In this document: positions 1 to 10,623 of the stretch, in pieces
Position numbering within the stretch: the stretch's first letter is position 1
How the letters are laid out: each line of letters opens with the position of its first letter
Assembly: GCF_000330505.1 (NCBI RefSeq)
Contig: NW_004440426.1
Span: forward strand, 1,102,616-1,147,599
DNA from: Entamoeba invadens IP1
Taxonomy: Eukaryota; Evosea; Mastigamoebida; Endamoebidae
Reading direction: 5' to 3'
Length of the DNA: 44,984 bases
The notes under the pieces: model-generated
The model's database searches: none
What the model saw: the letters and a program-made list of their open reading frames with translations, nothing else
What the model was told of the DNA's origin: nothing
Program-made: the position numbers and the translations under genes

Positions 1-2
1 TA

Positions 3-1064
3 GATATTACAAACTTGAGGGGACAAAACTTCACTAATGTTTCTCTGTTATACAGTGCGTCGCAGCAAATGGTGAAGAACAAGACGGAAATCATCGATAT
101 TTCTCATGACTTGATTGGAATCTTAGAAAAGATAATAGATCTGGAGAAGAAGGAAAAGCAAATGATCGAGTCGAAGCAACGGGATATTATCGATTGCATC
201 GGGAGTAATCTTGCCGAGATCAGAGACGCATATCACATGAAATGTGACTCTCGCGACTATGAGAAGTACAACGACAAGAAACCTAGACCGCGAGAGGATG
301 AAGATTACAAACGAAAAGAAGTGAGAGATGACTGGAGAGATGAAAGAGAGAGAAGATACGAACGTCGTGATGGGGGATATGATGATGGAAGAGATAATCA
401 CCGAGGCGATTATAAGGACGATCGGAGAGACGACAGAAGAGAAAGAACTGAGAGACGGGATGATAGCAACCAAGGAAGTAAATTATCAATTGGTTTTGAG
501 ACGAGAGATAAATTCAGACAATTTTTTTCAAGTGCGAGGAGTATTGTTGAGGCGGAACTCGTAGCGATGTTGGAAAAGAAGTCAAAGGAAGGAGTAGTGT
601 TGTACGACACGGATAAGGATGGGTGGGATATGAACAACTTTGTGAACAAAGTGAACGGAAAAAGTCAAATTGCCTTCACTGTATTTGACCAATCTGGACA
701 CCTTTTTGGGGTGTTTATTTATGAACAAGTCAAAAGAGGGGAGTGGATCGATGATTTCAGAATTTTCATGTTTTCGTATCAGCAGGGGACTGGCAAACCA
801 CTGTTCTATTCGGGTTTGAAACAGGCTGGAAATGGTGGAACTGATGGGTCGAAAATTTTCAAGTTGGGAGACAATAGTGCGAATTACTTTTTCCAAGTGG
901 CGGATTTATTTTCATTGCAGAACAGAAGAGATGTGAAGGAGAGTTTCATACGCGGGGATATCGACAATGTGTTTTATTCATCGAACGCCAAAGCATTCTG
1001 TGGACACGTGTTTCCTGATATGTTCGAACCAACAAGAGTTTTGGCCCTTCAGACGAAAATTTGA
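3..1064 (+). CDS. TLDc-domain protein, 5' truncated by window edge
   Basis: The frame is open from the first bases of the window, so the protein probably begins upstream. The first in-frame ATG inside the window is at 69, and the stop is at 1062-1064. The N-terminal part is a helical charged segment, followed by a very Arg/Asp/Glu/Lys-rich low-complexity linker (about bases 240-470). The C-terminal 190 or so residues resemble the TLDc fold: YDTDKDGWDMNNF, then FTVFDQSGHLFGVFIYE, later a Phe/Gly-rich strand pattern ending near the C-terminus. TLDc proteins are linked to oxidative-stress resistance and, in other eukaryotes, to V-ATPase regulation. Entamoeba carries many copies of unknown role, often behind coiled-coil or charged regions as here. 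The family call is good; the exact start and function are not known. Confidence 0.8.
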   Translation, partial: DITNLRGQNFTNVSLLYSASQQMVKNKTEIIDISHDLIGILEKIIDLEKKEKQMIESKQRDIIDCIGSNLAEIRDAYHMKCDSRDYEKYNDKKPRPREDEDYKRKEVRDDWRDERERRYERRDGGYDDGRDNHRGDYKDDRRDDRRERTERRDDSNQGSKLSIGFETRDKFRQFFSSARSIVEAELVAMLEKKSKEGVVLYDTDKDGWDMNNFVNKVNGKSQIAFTVFDQSGHLFGVFIYEQVKRGEWIDDFRIFMFSYQQGTGKPLFYSGLKQAGNGGTDGSKIFKLGDNSANYFFQVADLFSLQNRRDVKESFIRGDIDNVFYSSNAKAFCGHVFPDMFEPTRVLALQTKI

Positions 1065-1625
1065 TTATTTAGGAGAGTAGTTTAATTTTATACTGAATTT
1101 GATGATGACTCATTTTATTTTTTTGACCAGAACTTGTGTGAGATGTCAAGACTAAACTTGGACACGTAAGGATAGACATTTTTTCTCACTACACGGTTTG
1201 TGATGTTTGGGAAGACAAAATTCAAACATTTTTCCTTTTGAACTTTGGTATTCTTCTAAGATACGATCTACCAACTTTATAATATGTCACTTATCCCTTT
1301 AAAGAAACGTCTTTTGTCATTTTTTTATTGACTTGTTAATACTACACTTTATACCATACTGTTGTGGTTAAACTATGCCTTTCTCACACTCTTGTGCTTG
1401 AACAATTTTCCTTTTTTTTCTATTTAAAGAATGAACCCTTTGTTCTAATATATACTATTTATTAATAAAATTTTATAGCAATATATGATATTCAGTACAC
1501 ATCTCACATTATCTTAACAAAAAACCGGATGTGTGTAACTATCCAATATTGTTTTAAGTTTTTATTGTGTTAAAATGGTATAGGTATGATTAATGGGTTA
1601 TGACTATGAAAAATGATGAAAATTT
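1065..1625. other. AT-rich convergent spacer, no gene seen
   Basis: This 561-bp spacer lies between the 3' ends of the TLDc gene (+) and the leucine-rich gene (-). It is AT-rich with T-runs suited to 3' processing on both strands. I see no long ORF, tRNA-like fold or repeat. Confidence 0.6.
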
Positions 1626-3230
1626 TTATTTATTTGAGTGTGATAGTGATTCGTTGTTTACGTTTTTTCCCCTTGCGATTTGAAGTATTTGTGAGTAATT
1701 TGTGCTCTCGAGAGTTACAGGCTCTTCAAATTTGTTATAGACGTCAGTGAATGTTATTTTCTCGAGTGTGCTCTGAAAGCTTATTGTGTTGATTTCACAT
1801 TGGTCGCACACAAGCGTGTTCACAAATCTTGTGATCACAATATTTTCGAAAGTGCCAGATAACGACACATTTTCTGCGCTGATAAACATGTTACCAGTGA
1901 ATGATCCAAATCCATTGAAAGTATGGATTGACGGAACGTACACATTTTCGCCACAACAAAGCGTCACTTTTAATTCATTAAATGATTTGAATGAATCAAA
2001 CTCGAGCTCTTCGTCTGTGTCTACCTCCTTCAAATTTGGTGGGAGGAAAGCGCCTGTATTAGTTTCACATATTATCAATTTTGTCAAGGCAGTGAGTCGT
2101 GTTGGTTCGGAAAATAAGGAAGAGCAGTCCACCTTCAATGCTTCAATTTCGCGCAACATTGGAAAACCATCTGTGGGATCGAAGTCTAACGTTTTCGAGA
2201 CAATCTCCGACATTTTTAACATTTCCAACCGTGTTGTGAGTTGAATGGAATCGAATTGACATTTTTTGATAATGAGCGATTTTAAATTTTGTGGGCATTT
2301 TAGTGTTCCTACACATGATTTCAGCGACAGTGTGGTGAGTGAATTCAGCATTGTTAAATCGGAGATAGTTGGGAACACAAGTTCAAGTTCCTTTAGTTTT
2401 GGAGCACTTATATAGACGGAAGGGTGGAGTCCGCTTTTGAGACGGTAATTGTTTTGTTCTGGTGTGATGTTGAGATGTGTTGTTTTGGTGAGTCTGAGCA
2501 AGTCTTTTCCGATTTGTTGGAAATCAGTAATTGTCAGATCCTCGATTTGGAGTGGGGTGTGTTGGAAAAGAAATTGCTCGTTGTCGATTATAGTCAATTC
2601 CAGTAATGGAAGGGTTTGAAGGACTGGGACAAACTGCTTTGAATACTCGATGGATACCTTTGCAGGGTAATAATCAATGAGCATTTTTGGATCGACGGCG
2701 GGGGTGATGTACCACTCCAATGAGGACAAAATGAGTTCGTTTTCCTTATAAAGGCTCCCCACTGTCTCGTTCCATTTTTTGTATAAACGACTTTCTTCTT
2801 TTATGTAGATTTGGACAGCATTTTTGTGTTGGATTATATCTGTTGCATAGTCTAATAACACAATACCTTTTTTCATTGTTATAATCGAAGAAAGGTACCT
2901 CTCGTTGTGTTCCTCAATTTTCAACATCGTGACCTTTCCCAAGTTAAACGGTTCCAGTGGCTCGTTTGTGGCACCACCCCTGAGTATTCTAAGGCACCGC
3001 AATGTCGGGATGTTTTCAATTTGTTCTGCGACACCCCCCATACAAAGCCCGTCGACCACAAGTTGTCTGACGGGAGGTATTTCGTTCATATCACTTTTAA
3101 ATCTGACGGTATAAGTCTCTCCTGGTGGGAGGTGTGAATATAACTTAGCCACCCGTTTAGAAACAAATTGGATATTTTTGCCATAATATTCGATCACTTT
3201 ATATAAGCAAATTAATGGGAGTGGCGGCAT
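1626..3230 (-). CDS. Leucine-rich-repeat protein, Entamoeba BspA/F-box-like family
   Basis: A single exon of 534 codons with an ATG start at 3230. The N-terminus (about residues 1-45) has the F-box-like look of Entamoeba leucine-rich families: a Leu-rich helix followed by VSKRVAKLYSHL. The rest is a chain of irregular leucine-rich strands, for example LKELELVFPTISDL, LTTLSLKSC and LKSLIIKKC, spaced about 20-25 residues apart. Such repeats normally form a curved binding surface; no catalytic residues are visible. The start lies only 65 bp from the stop of BMS1 on the same strand. A GAAC box (CGAACT) lies just upstream of the ATG, which fits an Entamoeba promoter. Two more leucine-rich proteins lie in this window, at 19394-20541 and 43268-44803. 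Role unknown. Confidence 0.8.
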   Translation of the reverse strand: MPPLPLICLYKVIEYYGKNIQFVSKRVAKLYSHLPPGETYTVRFKSDMNEIPPVRQLVVDGLCMGGVAEQIENIPTLRCLRILRGGATNEPLEPFNLGKVTMLKIEEHNERYLSSIITMKKGIVLLDYATDIIQHKNAVQIYIKEESRLYKKWNETVGSLYKENELILSSLEWYITPAVDPKMLIDYYPAKVSIEYSKQFVPVLQTLPLLELTIIDNEQFLFQHTPLQIEDLTITDFQQIGKDLLRLTKTTHLNITPEQNNYRLKSGLHPSVYISAPKLKELELVFPTISDLTMLNSLTTLSLKSCVGTLKCPQNLKSLIIKKCQFDSIQLTTRLEMLKMSEIVSKTLDFDPTDGFPMLREIEALKVDCSSLFSEPTRLTALTKLIICETNTGAFLPPNLKEVDTDEELEFDSFKSFNELKVTLCCGENVYVPSIHTFNGFGSFTGNMFISAENVSLSGTFENIVITRFVNTLVCDQCEINTISFQSTLEKITFTDVYNKFEEPVTLESTNYSQILQIARGKNVNNESLSHSNK

Positions 3231-3295
3231 TCAAATTTTCAGTTCGTATAATAAGAGATGTGCTTGTGTAAAGCAAAACAATAAAAATCAGTCAA

Positions 3296-6200
3296 TCACA
3301 GCTGTCCCTTGATTGTGTCCTTTTTCTCTCTTGGTGGGGCTTGTTTCTTTGTGAAAATGGTCATATTTGTTTTGACGGACTCGATGGGAACTAAGTCGAC
3401 CTTTCCACTCTCCATGATTTGGAGTTGTTGTGCAAACGACAAGCTTGAGATTGTCTTTGGATGGACTAAAAGCGTATCACCAGCTTCCTTAACTAACATC
3501 TTCTCTTCTCTTTTGAGTCTCTCGACTTTTTGCAAATGGTTTTCGACTTCTCGTGGTTTGGTCACTTCGTTATACTTGGAACTCCTTTTTGTTGTGGGCA
3601 CTCCAATGTTCATATCTTGTCGGAGTTCTCTGACAAGTCGCATTCTTTCCCAATCATCGCCTGTCAAGTCCGTCATTGGGTTGTAAAATTTGTTGATCTT
3701 GACTGGAATCCACCCCTTCAAGAAGACGATATCATTCTTCGCCAATTTTGCTTCGAATGTGGCTCTAAATGTCCCTTGTGGTTTCGAACAAGCTTTTTTG
3801 ATCTGCCCACGGATCCCACTCACCGTTTGAATCTTCGCTCCAATGAACTTGGAAACTTCAACCTTTGTGTTGAACATTCCTCTAATGAATGCCGTGTTCT
3901 GGAGTATTTTCTCGGGCTTTCCAACCAACTTCAGCTTCTTTGAGATCTCACAAGCTTTGTCGACATTGGAGATGTTCCCAGTCAAACAAGGGCGGAAATA
4001 TGGAGACGCGTCGCCAGTCTCAAAGGCAATAAGACCCGAGTTATTTGGGCATGCTGGGCCATAGAACGTCATCAAGCAGAATACTCCCTTTGGCGTGTAC
4101 TTTAACATTCGCTGTTTTCCATTCAAATCCTCTGAAGAAAATGTCGCGACTGTTTGATATCTTCTCCACCCCACACTAATAACAATAGGGTTTCGTGTTT
4201 TCACCAATTTTGGGAACCATCGATGTTTGACTACCTGTGCTTGCATCACTGTCAGTTGTTCTTCAGACTTCAAGACCCCACCAACAATAATGATCTTCTT
4301 CGGGTTGAACTTCTGAATAAAAGAAGCGGGAACATCTTCAATAGTCATTTTGATGTATGAGCCTGAAATTGCACCTTCGACTTGAGTTTTCAACTCGGGA
4401 TCAAGTTCATTGAATGCTTCGTGGTTGGCTTGGTTTTGAGCACGCATCTCCTTTTGAACCTTCTTGTAAAACGTGTCTTCGCGGTCATAGAACGGGTTTT
4501 TGTACTCTCCAAGTTCTTCTTCGACCGCATCAATATTGTCCCTTGCTTCCTTCTTGAGTTGATCTTTAGTCTTCTCGTCATTGTTCATACCCTCTTTTAA
4601 TTTTTTCTTCCCCATTTTCTTCATCTCTTTCAATTGGACTTCTCCATTTTTGACTTCAATTGCATTGTCCAAATCTTCATCGTCGCTGTCTGCTTCCACT
4701 TCGACCTGGCCGTCGTCATCTTCGTCTTCTTCTTCCATTTTGACGTCTTTGGACTCGGCTGGTGCGCCATTCATATCAACCACCATATCGTCTATCACAC
4801 GAACACTCTTTGCAATGAAATACTTTGCAAAGTAGTCAGTCTTCCCTTCAGACAGGATTTTGTCCAATACTGCATCGTCCCAAAATGCTTTGCTTGTGTC
4901 GTCAAGATCTAAATCGGTGTTCACTTTGGTCCCAACAGGCTTCATCAGATCATCATCGTCGTCACTGTCTTCTTCCATCTTTACTGTAGTATCATAAATC
5001 TCTTTCATCAAGTCTCTTCGCTTCTTCAAACGTAACATCCCCCATGCCTTTTTATTCTCTTCAGCATCAAGGCCTTCTTCGGCAAACGCAGCACTTTCTT
5101 TCTCTTCAGGTTTCAGATTTTTCAACGAGAGGGGTTTGGTTAATGCTTCTTCACTCATTTCATCTTCTTTGTCGTCATCTTTGTCATCAGAGCCATCTTC
5201 ATCATCGGAAAATACAACAGCCTTCCTCTCACGGCCTTGAACTATGTTGATGTCTTGGTTCAACTGTGATGTAATCCCAGCAACAGACCCAATAAGACCT
5301 TGAACTTCATTCTCGCCATCTCTTGTGGGGTCAGACTTACTTGGAAGTGTGACATAAACAGCATCTTTGTCGTAACTCATTCCGGCTACATCAGACATTG
5401 GCGCATGGACCGTTTGAACTTGTGTTCGAAGTCTCTTACTTTCATTCTCAAGGGGACATGGATCAACTTGAATCTCAACATCTTTGACTCGGTAATCACC
5501 CAAACCAGGTACACATACCTTCGACCCAATTCGCATGTTTGTGCCTCTAACGTAGCCATACAAAGCAACCTTTCTGTCTGTTGTGGCATCATTTGCAATT
5601 TCTTGTGGTTCAGTTAGATCCTCGACTCTGTCTGCTACCATGAACGAGTGGTTTGTTCTCCAAACAATTGGTCTTGGCTTCAAAGTCTGCAAGTGACGAG
5701 CAATAACTTTGACTTCCATGTTGGGGTAGTGGGAATGGTACAACTCACTCATCATGAAGAGCTTTGCACCGCCATATGTCTCCCTCCAGAATCTCTTTTT
5801 GAGTTGTTTCTTTTTCTTGAGCAACCCTTTACTCTTTTTGAATTCATCCATGTGTGTCAAACAACCAATCAACTTCGGGAAACCCTGGGCCTGCATCATG
5901 TTGATGAATTCAAATGTTTGCATCTCGTAGCCAAAACTCCCATCAATCAACATCACAGCAACATCAGCTATCTTGGCACAGTCAAGCATCCCTTCAATAT
6001 CATTTGGACACTCCACCAGTGTCATTCGGTGACCTTTTCCTGTAATCAATGTAATAGGGCCATTCACTTCTTTTAGGGTTTGTCCAGTGTACGATTTAAT
6101 CAAATCGCGAATAAGCGTCGTTTTCCCAACTTTGGGTGGACCACTCACAACAATTGTTATTGGTGGAGCTATTTCTGCAGTTCTGTCCATAATTGGGACA

Positions 6201-6409
6201 TGAAGGGTTTCTTGGACACGGGTCTGACTGAACAAGTAATGCCTCTTGGCCGCCACACTTGTTTGAGCAACAAAAGCTTTGGGGTTGTTAATTTTCTGTT
6301 GTTTAGTCGGTCTGTTTATCGCCTTCTTTATCTTCTTCTCGACTAATCGGCGATACCTTGGTCCTGCTGTTGGCTTCCGATGTGGTGTCTTTTTCTCTCC
6401 TCCGTCCAT
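3296..6409 (-). CDS. BMS1: Ribosome biogenesis GTPase BMS1
   Basis: A 1037-residue nucleolar GTPase of the BMS1/TSR1 family. In other eukaryotes it binds U3 snoRNP and Rcl1 in the SSU processome to mature the 40S subunit. The N-terminus has the family's HRKPTAGP basic start and a lysine-rich stretch. The P-loop GPPKVGKTT is at about residues 90-98 and a THMD motif (NKxD-like) at about 182-185. An AARP2CN-type region follows. A long acidic middle (DDEDGSDDKDDDKEDE and similar) leads to the conserved C-terminal half with GVFCLMTFYGPACP and KGWIPV. The open frame continues upstream only to a TTG at 6445; I chose the ATG at 6409 because it puts the family's HRK motif near the N-terminus. The length is typical of the family. 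There is no intron. Confidence 0.95.
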   Translation of the reverse strand: MDGGEKKTPHRKPTAGPRYRRLVEKKIKKAINRPTKQQKINNPKAFVAQTSVAAKRHYLFSQTRVQETLHVPIMDRTAEIAPPITIVVSGPPKVGKTTLIRDLIKSYTGQTLKEVNGPITLITGKGHRMTLVECPNDIEGMLDCAKIADVAVMLIDGSFGYEMQTFEFINMMQAQGFPKLIGCLTHMDEFKKSKGLLKKKKQLKKRFWRETYGGAKLFMMSELYHSHYPNMEVKVIARHLQTLKPRPIVWRTNHSFMVADRVEDLTEPQEIANDATTDRKVALYGYVRGTNMRIGSKVCVPGLGDYRVKDVEIQVDPCPLENESKRLRTQVQTVHAPMSDVAGMSYDKDAVYVTLPSKSDPTRDGENEVQGLIGSVAGITSQLNQDINIVQGRERKAVVFSDDEDGSDDKDDDKEDEMSEEALTKPLSLKNLKPEEKESAAFAEEGLDAEENKKAWGMLRLKKRRDLMKEIYDTTVKMEEDSDDDDDLMKPVGTKVNTDLDLDDTSKAFWDDAVLDKILSEGKTDYFAKYFIAKSVRVIDDMVVDMNGAPAESKDVKMEEEDEDDDGQVEVEADSDDEDLDNAIEVKNGEVQLKEMKKMGKKKLKEGMNNDEKTKDQLKKEARDNIDAVEEELGEYKNPFYDREDTFYKKVQKEMRAQNQANHEAFNELDPELKTQVEGAISGSYIKMTIEDVPASFIQKFNPKKIIIVGGVLKSEEQLTVMQAQVVKHRWFPKLVKTRNPIVISVGWRRYQTVATFSSEDLNGKQRMLKYTPKGVFCLMTFYGPACPNNSGLIAFETGDASPYFRPCLTGNISNVDKACEISKKLKLVGKPEKILQNTAFIRGMFNTKVEVSKFIGAKIQTVSGIRGQIKKACSKPQGTFRATFEAKLAKNDIVFLKGWIPVKINKFYNPMTDLTGDDWERMRLVRELRQDMNIGVPTTKRSSKYNEVTKPREVENHLQKVERLKREEKMLVKEAGDTLLVHPKTISSLSFAQQLQIMESGKVDLVPIESVKTNMTIFTKKQAPPREKKDTIKGQL

Positions 6410-6968
6410 TTGAGGGTTAGTCTGTTTTTTGAAAAAATCAATCAATTTTTTTGCAAAAAATAAAATGGATTGATCTTAGTCATTTTTTTTCTATTTATCA
6501 TGTTGTTTATTTAAGATTTTTCTGACAATTATATTAGTATTGATAAGTCTTATAAATTTCTATTTTCATGTAATGAATAGGTTTATATATTTATATTTAT
6601 TTGAAAAAATTAATAATAATAATAATAAATTTAATTAAATTTAAATACCAGATTCAATTAATAAATAAACTAACTAGTTTAGAATATCAATTATTTTTAA
6701 CACCATCAGTCTGTTTTTTAACATACATACATACATACATACATTCATACATATGTTAGATTATGAAGTACTAAACACTTTCCCATCATTTTTTTCATAT
6801 AAGTCTCATAAAAATACAATCTTGCATGTTGTTAAGAGAGAGAACCTTTGCTCTTATTTTTACACATATTTTGTTTTTGTTTCTACAGTTTCTAATTTCA
6901 TTGTCTTCAAGAACATTACCAATTGACTGAAAAAAACTTGAATTAAAATTGTGTGAATAAAAAAAATT
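6410..6968. other. Divergent promoter spacer between BMS1 and GPAA1
   Basis: A very AT-rich 559-bp spacer that must hold the promoters of both flanking, divergently transcribed genes. It contains runs of A/T, an AATAAT repeat near 6610 and the ACAT microsatellite listed separately. No ORF of interest is present. Confidence 0.6.
6721..6752. repeat. ACAT tetranucleotide microsatellite
   Basis: Six perfect tandem ACAT units (6721-6744), followed by one TCAT and one further ACAT. It lies in the spacer between BMS1 and GPAA1 and is likely length-variable between strains. Confidence 0.9.
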
Positions 6969-8821
6969 ATGTCCAGCTTTTTCAGACTTAAATCTCAAAA
7001 AAAGAGAATGGAGTATTTATCTGAATCGACTCGGAAGAAAGGGGTGATACTCATATTGGCGATTTTTTGTGGCGCTGTGTACCTAACTCTCAACCCCGAT
7101 GTTGTCTCGATGAAAACTTTTGTCGATGACAACAACCTTCACGCAATGAATATCAGAGAAACCGTATCAACTGAGGTGCTACAAAAAGCACAGGAGATGT
7201 TTAACGAGTTCATCAGCAGTCGAAACAAGACTGAAAAACTGATTGAAATCATGGGACGGATGAGATACGACACTTCTGTGTATTCTGACCAATACAATCT
7301 GACGGGTGTGTTGTCTGTACTTCGTCCGCGACGAAGCGAAGACAGATCTTGTATATTGGTGGTTGGGAGATACTCAACAAACCCCAACTCAACACTGAAC
7401 CCACAATCATTTCCTTCACTTAACACTTTGTCTTCAGTATTTGCGCTTGCTTCGGAGCTTGAGAAACAGGTGTGGATCTCAAGGAATGTGCTTTTTGCAC
7501 TTTTGGATGATACCACAAAAATTGGGATCAACGACTTCATCACAAATTATATAAAAACGCCCATTTGCGGAAGGATAATCGCAGGACTTGAACTCGATAT
7601 CGAGCCATCGTTGTACGGAGCAACAGAACTCCACACAGTCATTTCAGGAACACCAAAACCAAATCAAGACATCGTCAATGGGTATGTCCACAACATGAAA
7701 TATCTCTACCGTAATATGGATATCATTACCCCATTCTCTAAATATGCACCTTCGTTCTTACAATCACTTCTATTGGAAGCGTCTACCATTAGATACACAG
7801 ACACTTACAACGGACCTTTACACGACATCGATGTGTTACAAATTCAAACAACGTTCAATGCATCAAAAGTCTCCACCTCGGTTCCACACAAATATTTAGT
7901 GTCGTCGTATCTGTCCTTAATTAGGTCTTTTAACAACCTTTATCAACAATTGCAGTACTCGACGTATTTCTATATATTCACTGATGTACAGAAGTATCTC
8001 CCATTCCCTGTGTGCATCGGGCTGTGTGTCGCATTTCTTTCACCGCTTCTCTTCACTGTTTGTTGTTGGTACGTCAGTAATATAAAAATGATAATGAGTA
8101 GGTGCTTGCCTCTGTAATACCACAAGCTGTTTATTACATTTTAAAACCAAAAGAGACTGGAAAAGATGGCGAATTGATTGTTTCTAAGGACGCAGAGTTA
8201 ACGGAAAAGACTGAAATCTCACACCCCAGAATTAGTCTGTTTTTCTTTTTCAGTTTAGTGAGTGTGGGATTGTTTGTCGCGTATCTCTGTGTGTTTGGGT
8301 GGCATGAGGTGTCGATTGAAGACAAATACACATTTGAAAGCTTTACTGATATTGAGAAATCCACATTGGTGATTATTGGCGTTGTTCCAGTTCTTCTTCC
8401 AGTCATTTTTTCATTCTTCTCAACACATGACTTGGCTCAACTGCGCTTGAACTTATCATTCAGCTCATTGTTGCCAGTATTTTATATCGCCGTGGAAGTC
8501 TATTTGAACCAACCACTTGCGCTTGTCACCGCAGCGTGTACAGGTATTGCCAGTATTGTTCCCGTTGTTGTGTTGTTTTACAAGAAAAGAATGACAAAAG
8601 TAGGCAAAGTGTGGAGCGCAGCGACGTCTTTAATTGGAGCAAGTGTCATCTTGTACGAGACATATGCTGATGTCTCGATATTGGCATTCACCCCAATGAT
8701 GGCATTCACAGGGATTGTTGTATACACCCCCTTTTCAATGAGTCTGATATATGTCATGTTCTGCTTTGACAAGCTTGAGAAGAGTACAACAGGAGAGGAA
8801 AACAAGGAGAAAGTCGATTGA
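6969..8821 (+). CDS. GPAA1: GPI transamidase subunit GPAA1/GAA1
   Basis: A subunit of the ER GPI transamidase, which swaps a C-terminal signal peptide for a GPI anchor. Exons are 6969-8057 and 8102-8821, with a 44-bp intron GTTTGT...TAG at 8058-8101. The join is in phase 0 and gives 602 residues, close to the family norm of about 620. One N-terminal membrane helix lies at about residues 25-42. A large luminal domain follows (about 45-335) with DIDVLQIQ-like and LLLEAST-type segments. A cluster of about seven C-terminal membrane helices runs across the splice join. Without the intron the first frame stops at 8117, and the second frame has no ATG at its beginning, which supports splicing. The gene is convergent with the cyclin gene, 78 bp apart. 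Entamoeba surface lectins and proteophosphoglycans are GPI-linked, so this is an essential housekeeping function. Confidence 0.87.
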
Positions 8822-8899
8822 TCGTTTTTGGCCTTTATGTCACTATAACACACCAACAATCACTTAATAAACGGGAACATAACACAATGGATAATGGTA

Positions 8900-9694
8900 T
8901 TACGGCTTGTAAAAGAGATAGAGAGCAGTCATCGCTTGTTGCACAAAGTCTGCTCGAATAGTAAAGAAAAGAAGGAGATTGATTTGCCCTGTTTTGTCTT
9001 TAGAATCATCTGGAATTGGGATGTTCAGCTCTTTGCATACATTTTTGAGCAAATCTGCGTCATACATCAACTCGATTTTACTCTGCTTTGCTGCGAAACA
9101 GAACGCTAAAATTGCAAGACAAAACGGTTGATGTGTAAGTGGTAAATATGTTGAACACATGTCATTTGCAAAGTTGTGTGCTGCAATTGAGATCTGCATA
9201 TCAACTTTCAGTAAAACACTTAATCTTTTGAGGTATGTGTGTGGCGTGTCAATGTCCAACCGAAACATTATTCCAATCAACACCGCACGCTCAAACTGTA
9301 ACACCATCCGTTCTTCCATTTTGTAGGTGATGTGTAACACTTCTGTTGTTGTGCGAATCAACTCTTCGATAGCACGATTTCGACAGTCTTCCAGCTTCAT
9401 ACACAAGAATAGGGAGGCGGCTACAACATACTCCGTTTTCACCCCCTCCAACTTCCTTTTAAGAAAAAAACGCATGAAAACAGTCTGCGCAAGCGACACC
9501 ACTTTCGAGTTTCTGTACGTCACATCATGTCACCTAAAATTTAATTGAGTAAATAGAGAAACAAACAACCCTAAAACATTGCCAATCTTTTTGATATTCC
9601 TGCAATGAACCATCCTCTTCTTATACTCCAATTCGGGTTCTCCGAAGGTCTTTGTAATCTCGTCCAATTTGGCTTTAGTCATGATCCATTCCAT
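8900..9694 (-). CDS. Cyclin, transcription-type (C/K/L/T-like)
   Basis: Two exons: 9567-9694 (ATG at 9694) and 8900-9512. The 54-bp intron (9513-9566) begins GTTTGT and ends ACAG. The join gives IGNVLGL-NSKVVSLAQTVF, which continues the first cyclin-box helix exactly as in cyclin L/K-type proteins. A second-exon-only reading would begin at a GTG with a stop just upstream. The 246-residue product is little more than two cyclin folds. The first box carries VFMRFFLKRKL and AASLFLCMKLED; the second lies around HNFANDMCSTYLPL and LAILAFCFAAKQSK. Such cyclins partner CDKs acting on RNA polymerase II or splicing. No destruction box or long C-terminal tail is seen, unlike mitotic cyclins. The exact subclass is uncertain. 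Confidence 0.82.
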
Positions 9695-9962
9695 CGTTCT
9701 CTCAATCTTTTTTTTGTTTTTTGTGATTCTGAAAATATGTAGCGAATAGTAAAGTGTATAGTACTTGTTAATTTGTTATGGTTTAAAACTACAGCTCAAT
9801 TAATAACAAATGAAATAAAAACTATACAAAAAAGAAAAAGGAACATATTTTCAAAGTACAAAAAAAGAAACTAGAAAGAGAAGTAAAAGAGTTAGTAAGA
9901 ATAGTAAAAAGGGTTTAGTGGAGAGAAAACGAGGGAATGGAACTTGAATTTGACAAACACTC

Positions 9963-10475
9963 ATGAAGGAGTTCTATATTACTGCAACACGAGCTGGGCC
10001 ATCGAGCGAAGTCTTCAGATCGCGAGTGTTTGCGCCGAATTTTGTTGTGGCGAAGAGCAAATTCTGGATGATGTTGAAGAAGCAACAGAAAATCAAGAAG
10101 GCTGATGCATCCCTCCTTGAGTGCATTAGAATCTATGAGAAGAACCCAACCGTCGTCAAGAACTTCCAAATATTCTTGAGATACGTCTCATCTGGTGGAA
10201 TTCATAACATCACTAAACAATACAGAGACGTCACAAGAGTCGGTGCTGTTACACAAATGTACAACGACATGGCTTCCCAATACAAAACTAGACAAGACAA
10301 AATCCAAATCATCTCGATCTCCACAATTGCCGATAAGGACGTCAAGAACCCAGTCTTGAGACAATTCGTCGGTCCACACGTCAAATTCCCACTCCTCCAC
10401 CAAAAACCAACCCTCGTCTCTAGAAGATACGCCCCAGCCTTCAAGGCAGGAAAGGTCCACACCAAAAAATGCTAA
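9963..10475 (+). CDS. RPL18A: 60S ribosomal protein eL20 (L18a)
   Basis: 170 residues with an ATG at 9963. The family core is clear: RSRVFAPNFVVAKSKFW, NFQIFLRYVSSGGIHN, YRDVTRVGAVTQMYNDMA, IQIISISTIAD and the KFPL motif near the C-terminus. Length matches eukaryotic eL20 (about 172-178). It is a structural protein of the large ribosomal subunit. Codon use is strongly biased to C-ending codons in the 3' half, as expected for a highly expressed gene. It is divergently transcribed from the cyclin gene, with a 268-bp shared upstream region. Confidence 0.96.
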   Translation: MKEFYITATRAGPSSEVFRSRVFAPNFVVAKSKFWMMLKKQQKIKKADASLLECIRIYEKNPTVVKNFQIFLRYVSSGGIHNITKQYRDVTRVGAVTQMYNDMASQYKTRQDKIQIISISTIADKDVKNPVLRQFVGPHVKFPLLHQKPTLVSRRYAPAFKAGKVHTKKC

Positions 10476-10623
10476 GGAGTAAAATTGATTCTTTGTGGGT
10501 TTTATTCTGTTCTTTGTCTTTTTTCGACTTCTTTTTTAATTTGGACTATTTTACTAGTGTAATAATTGTAAATAAACAAATCCAAATGGGACAAACTCAA
10601 AAAGACTAGAACTTAGAATAGTG

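Noticed and set aside
6410..6445. TTG start extending BMS1 by 12 codons
   Set aside because: Not an ATG, and the extra residues are not family-like. ATG 6409 puts the HRK motif at the usual place.
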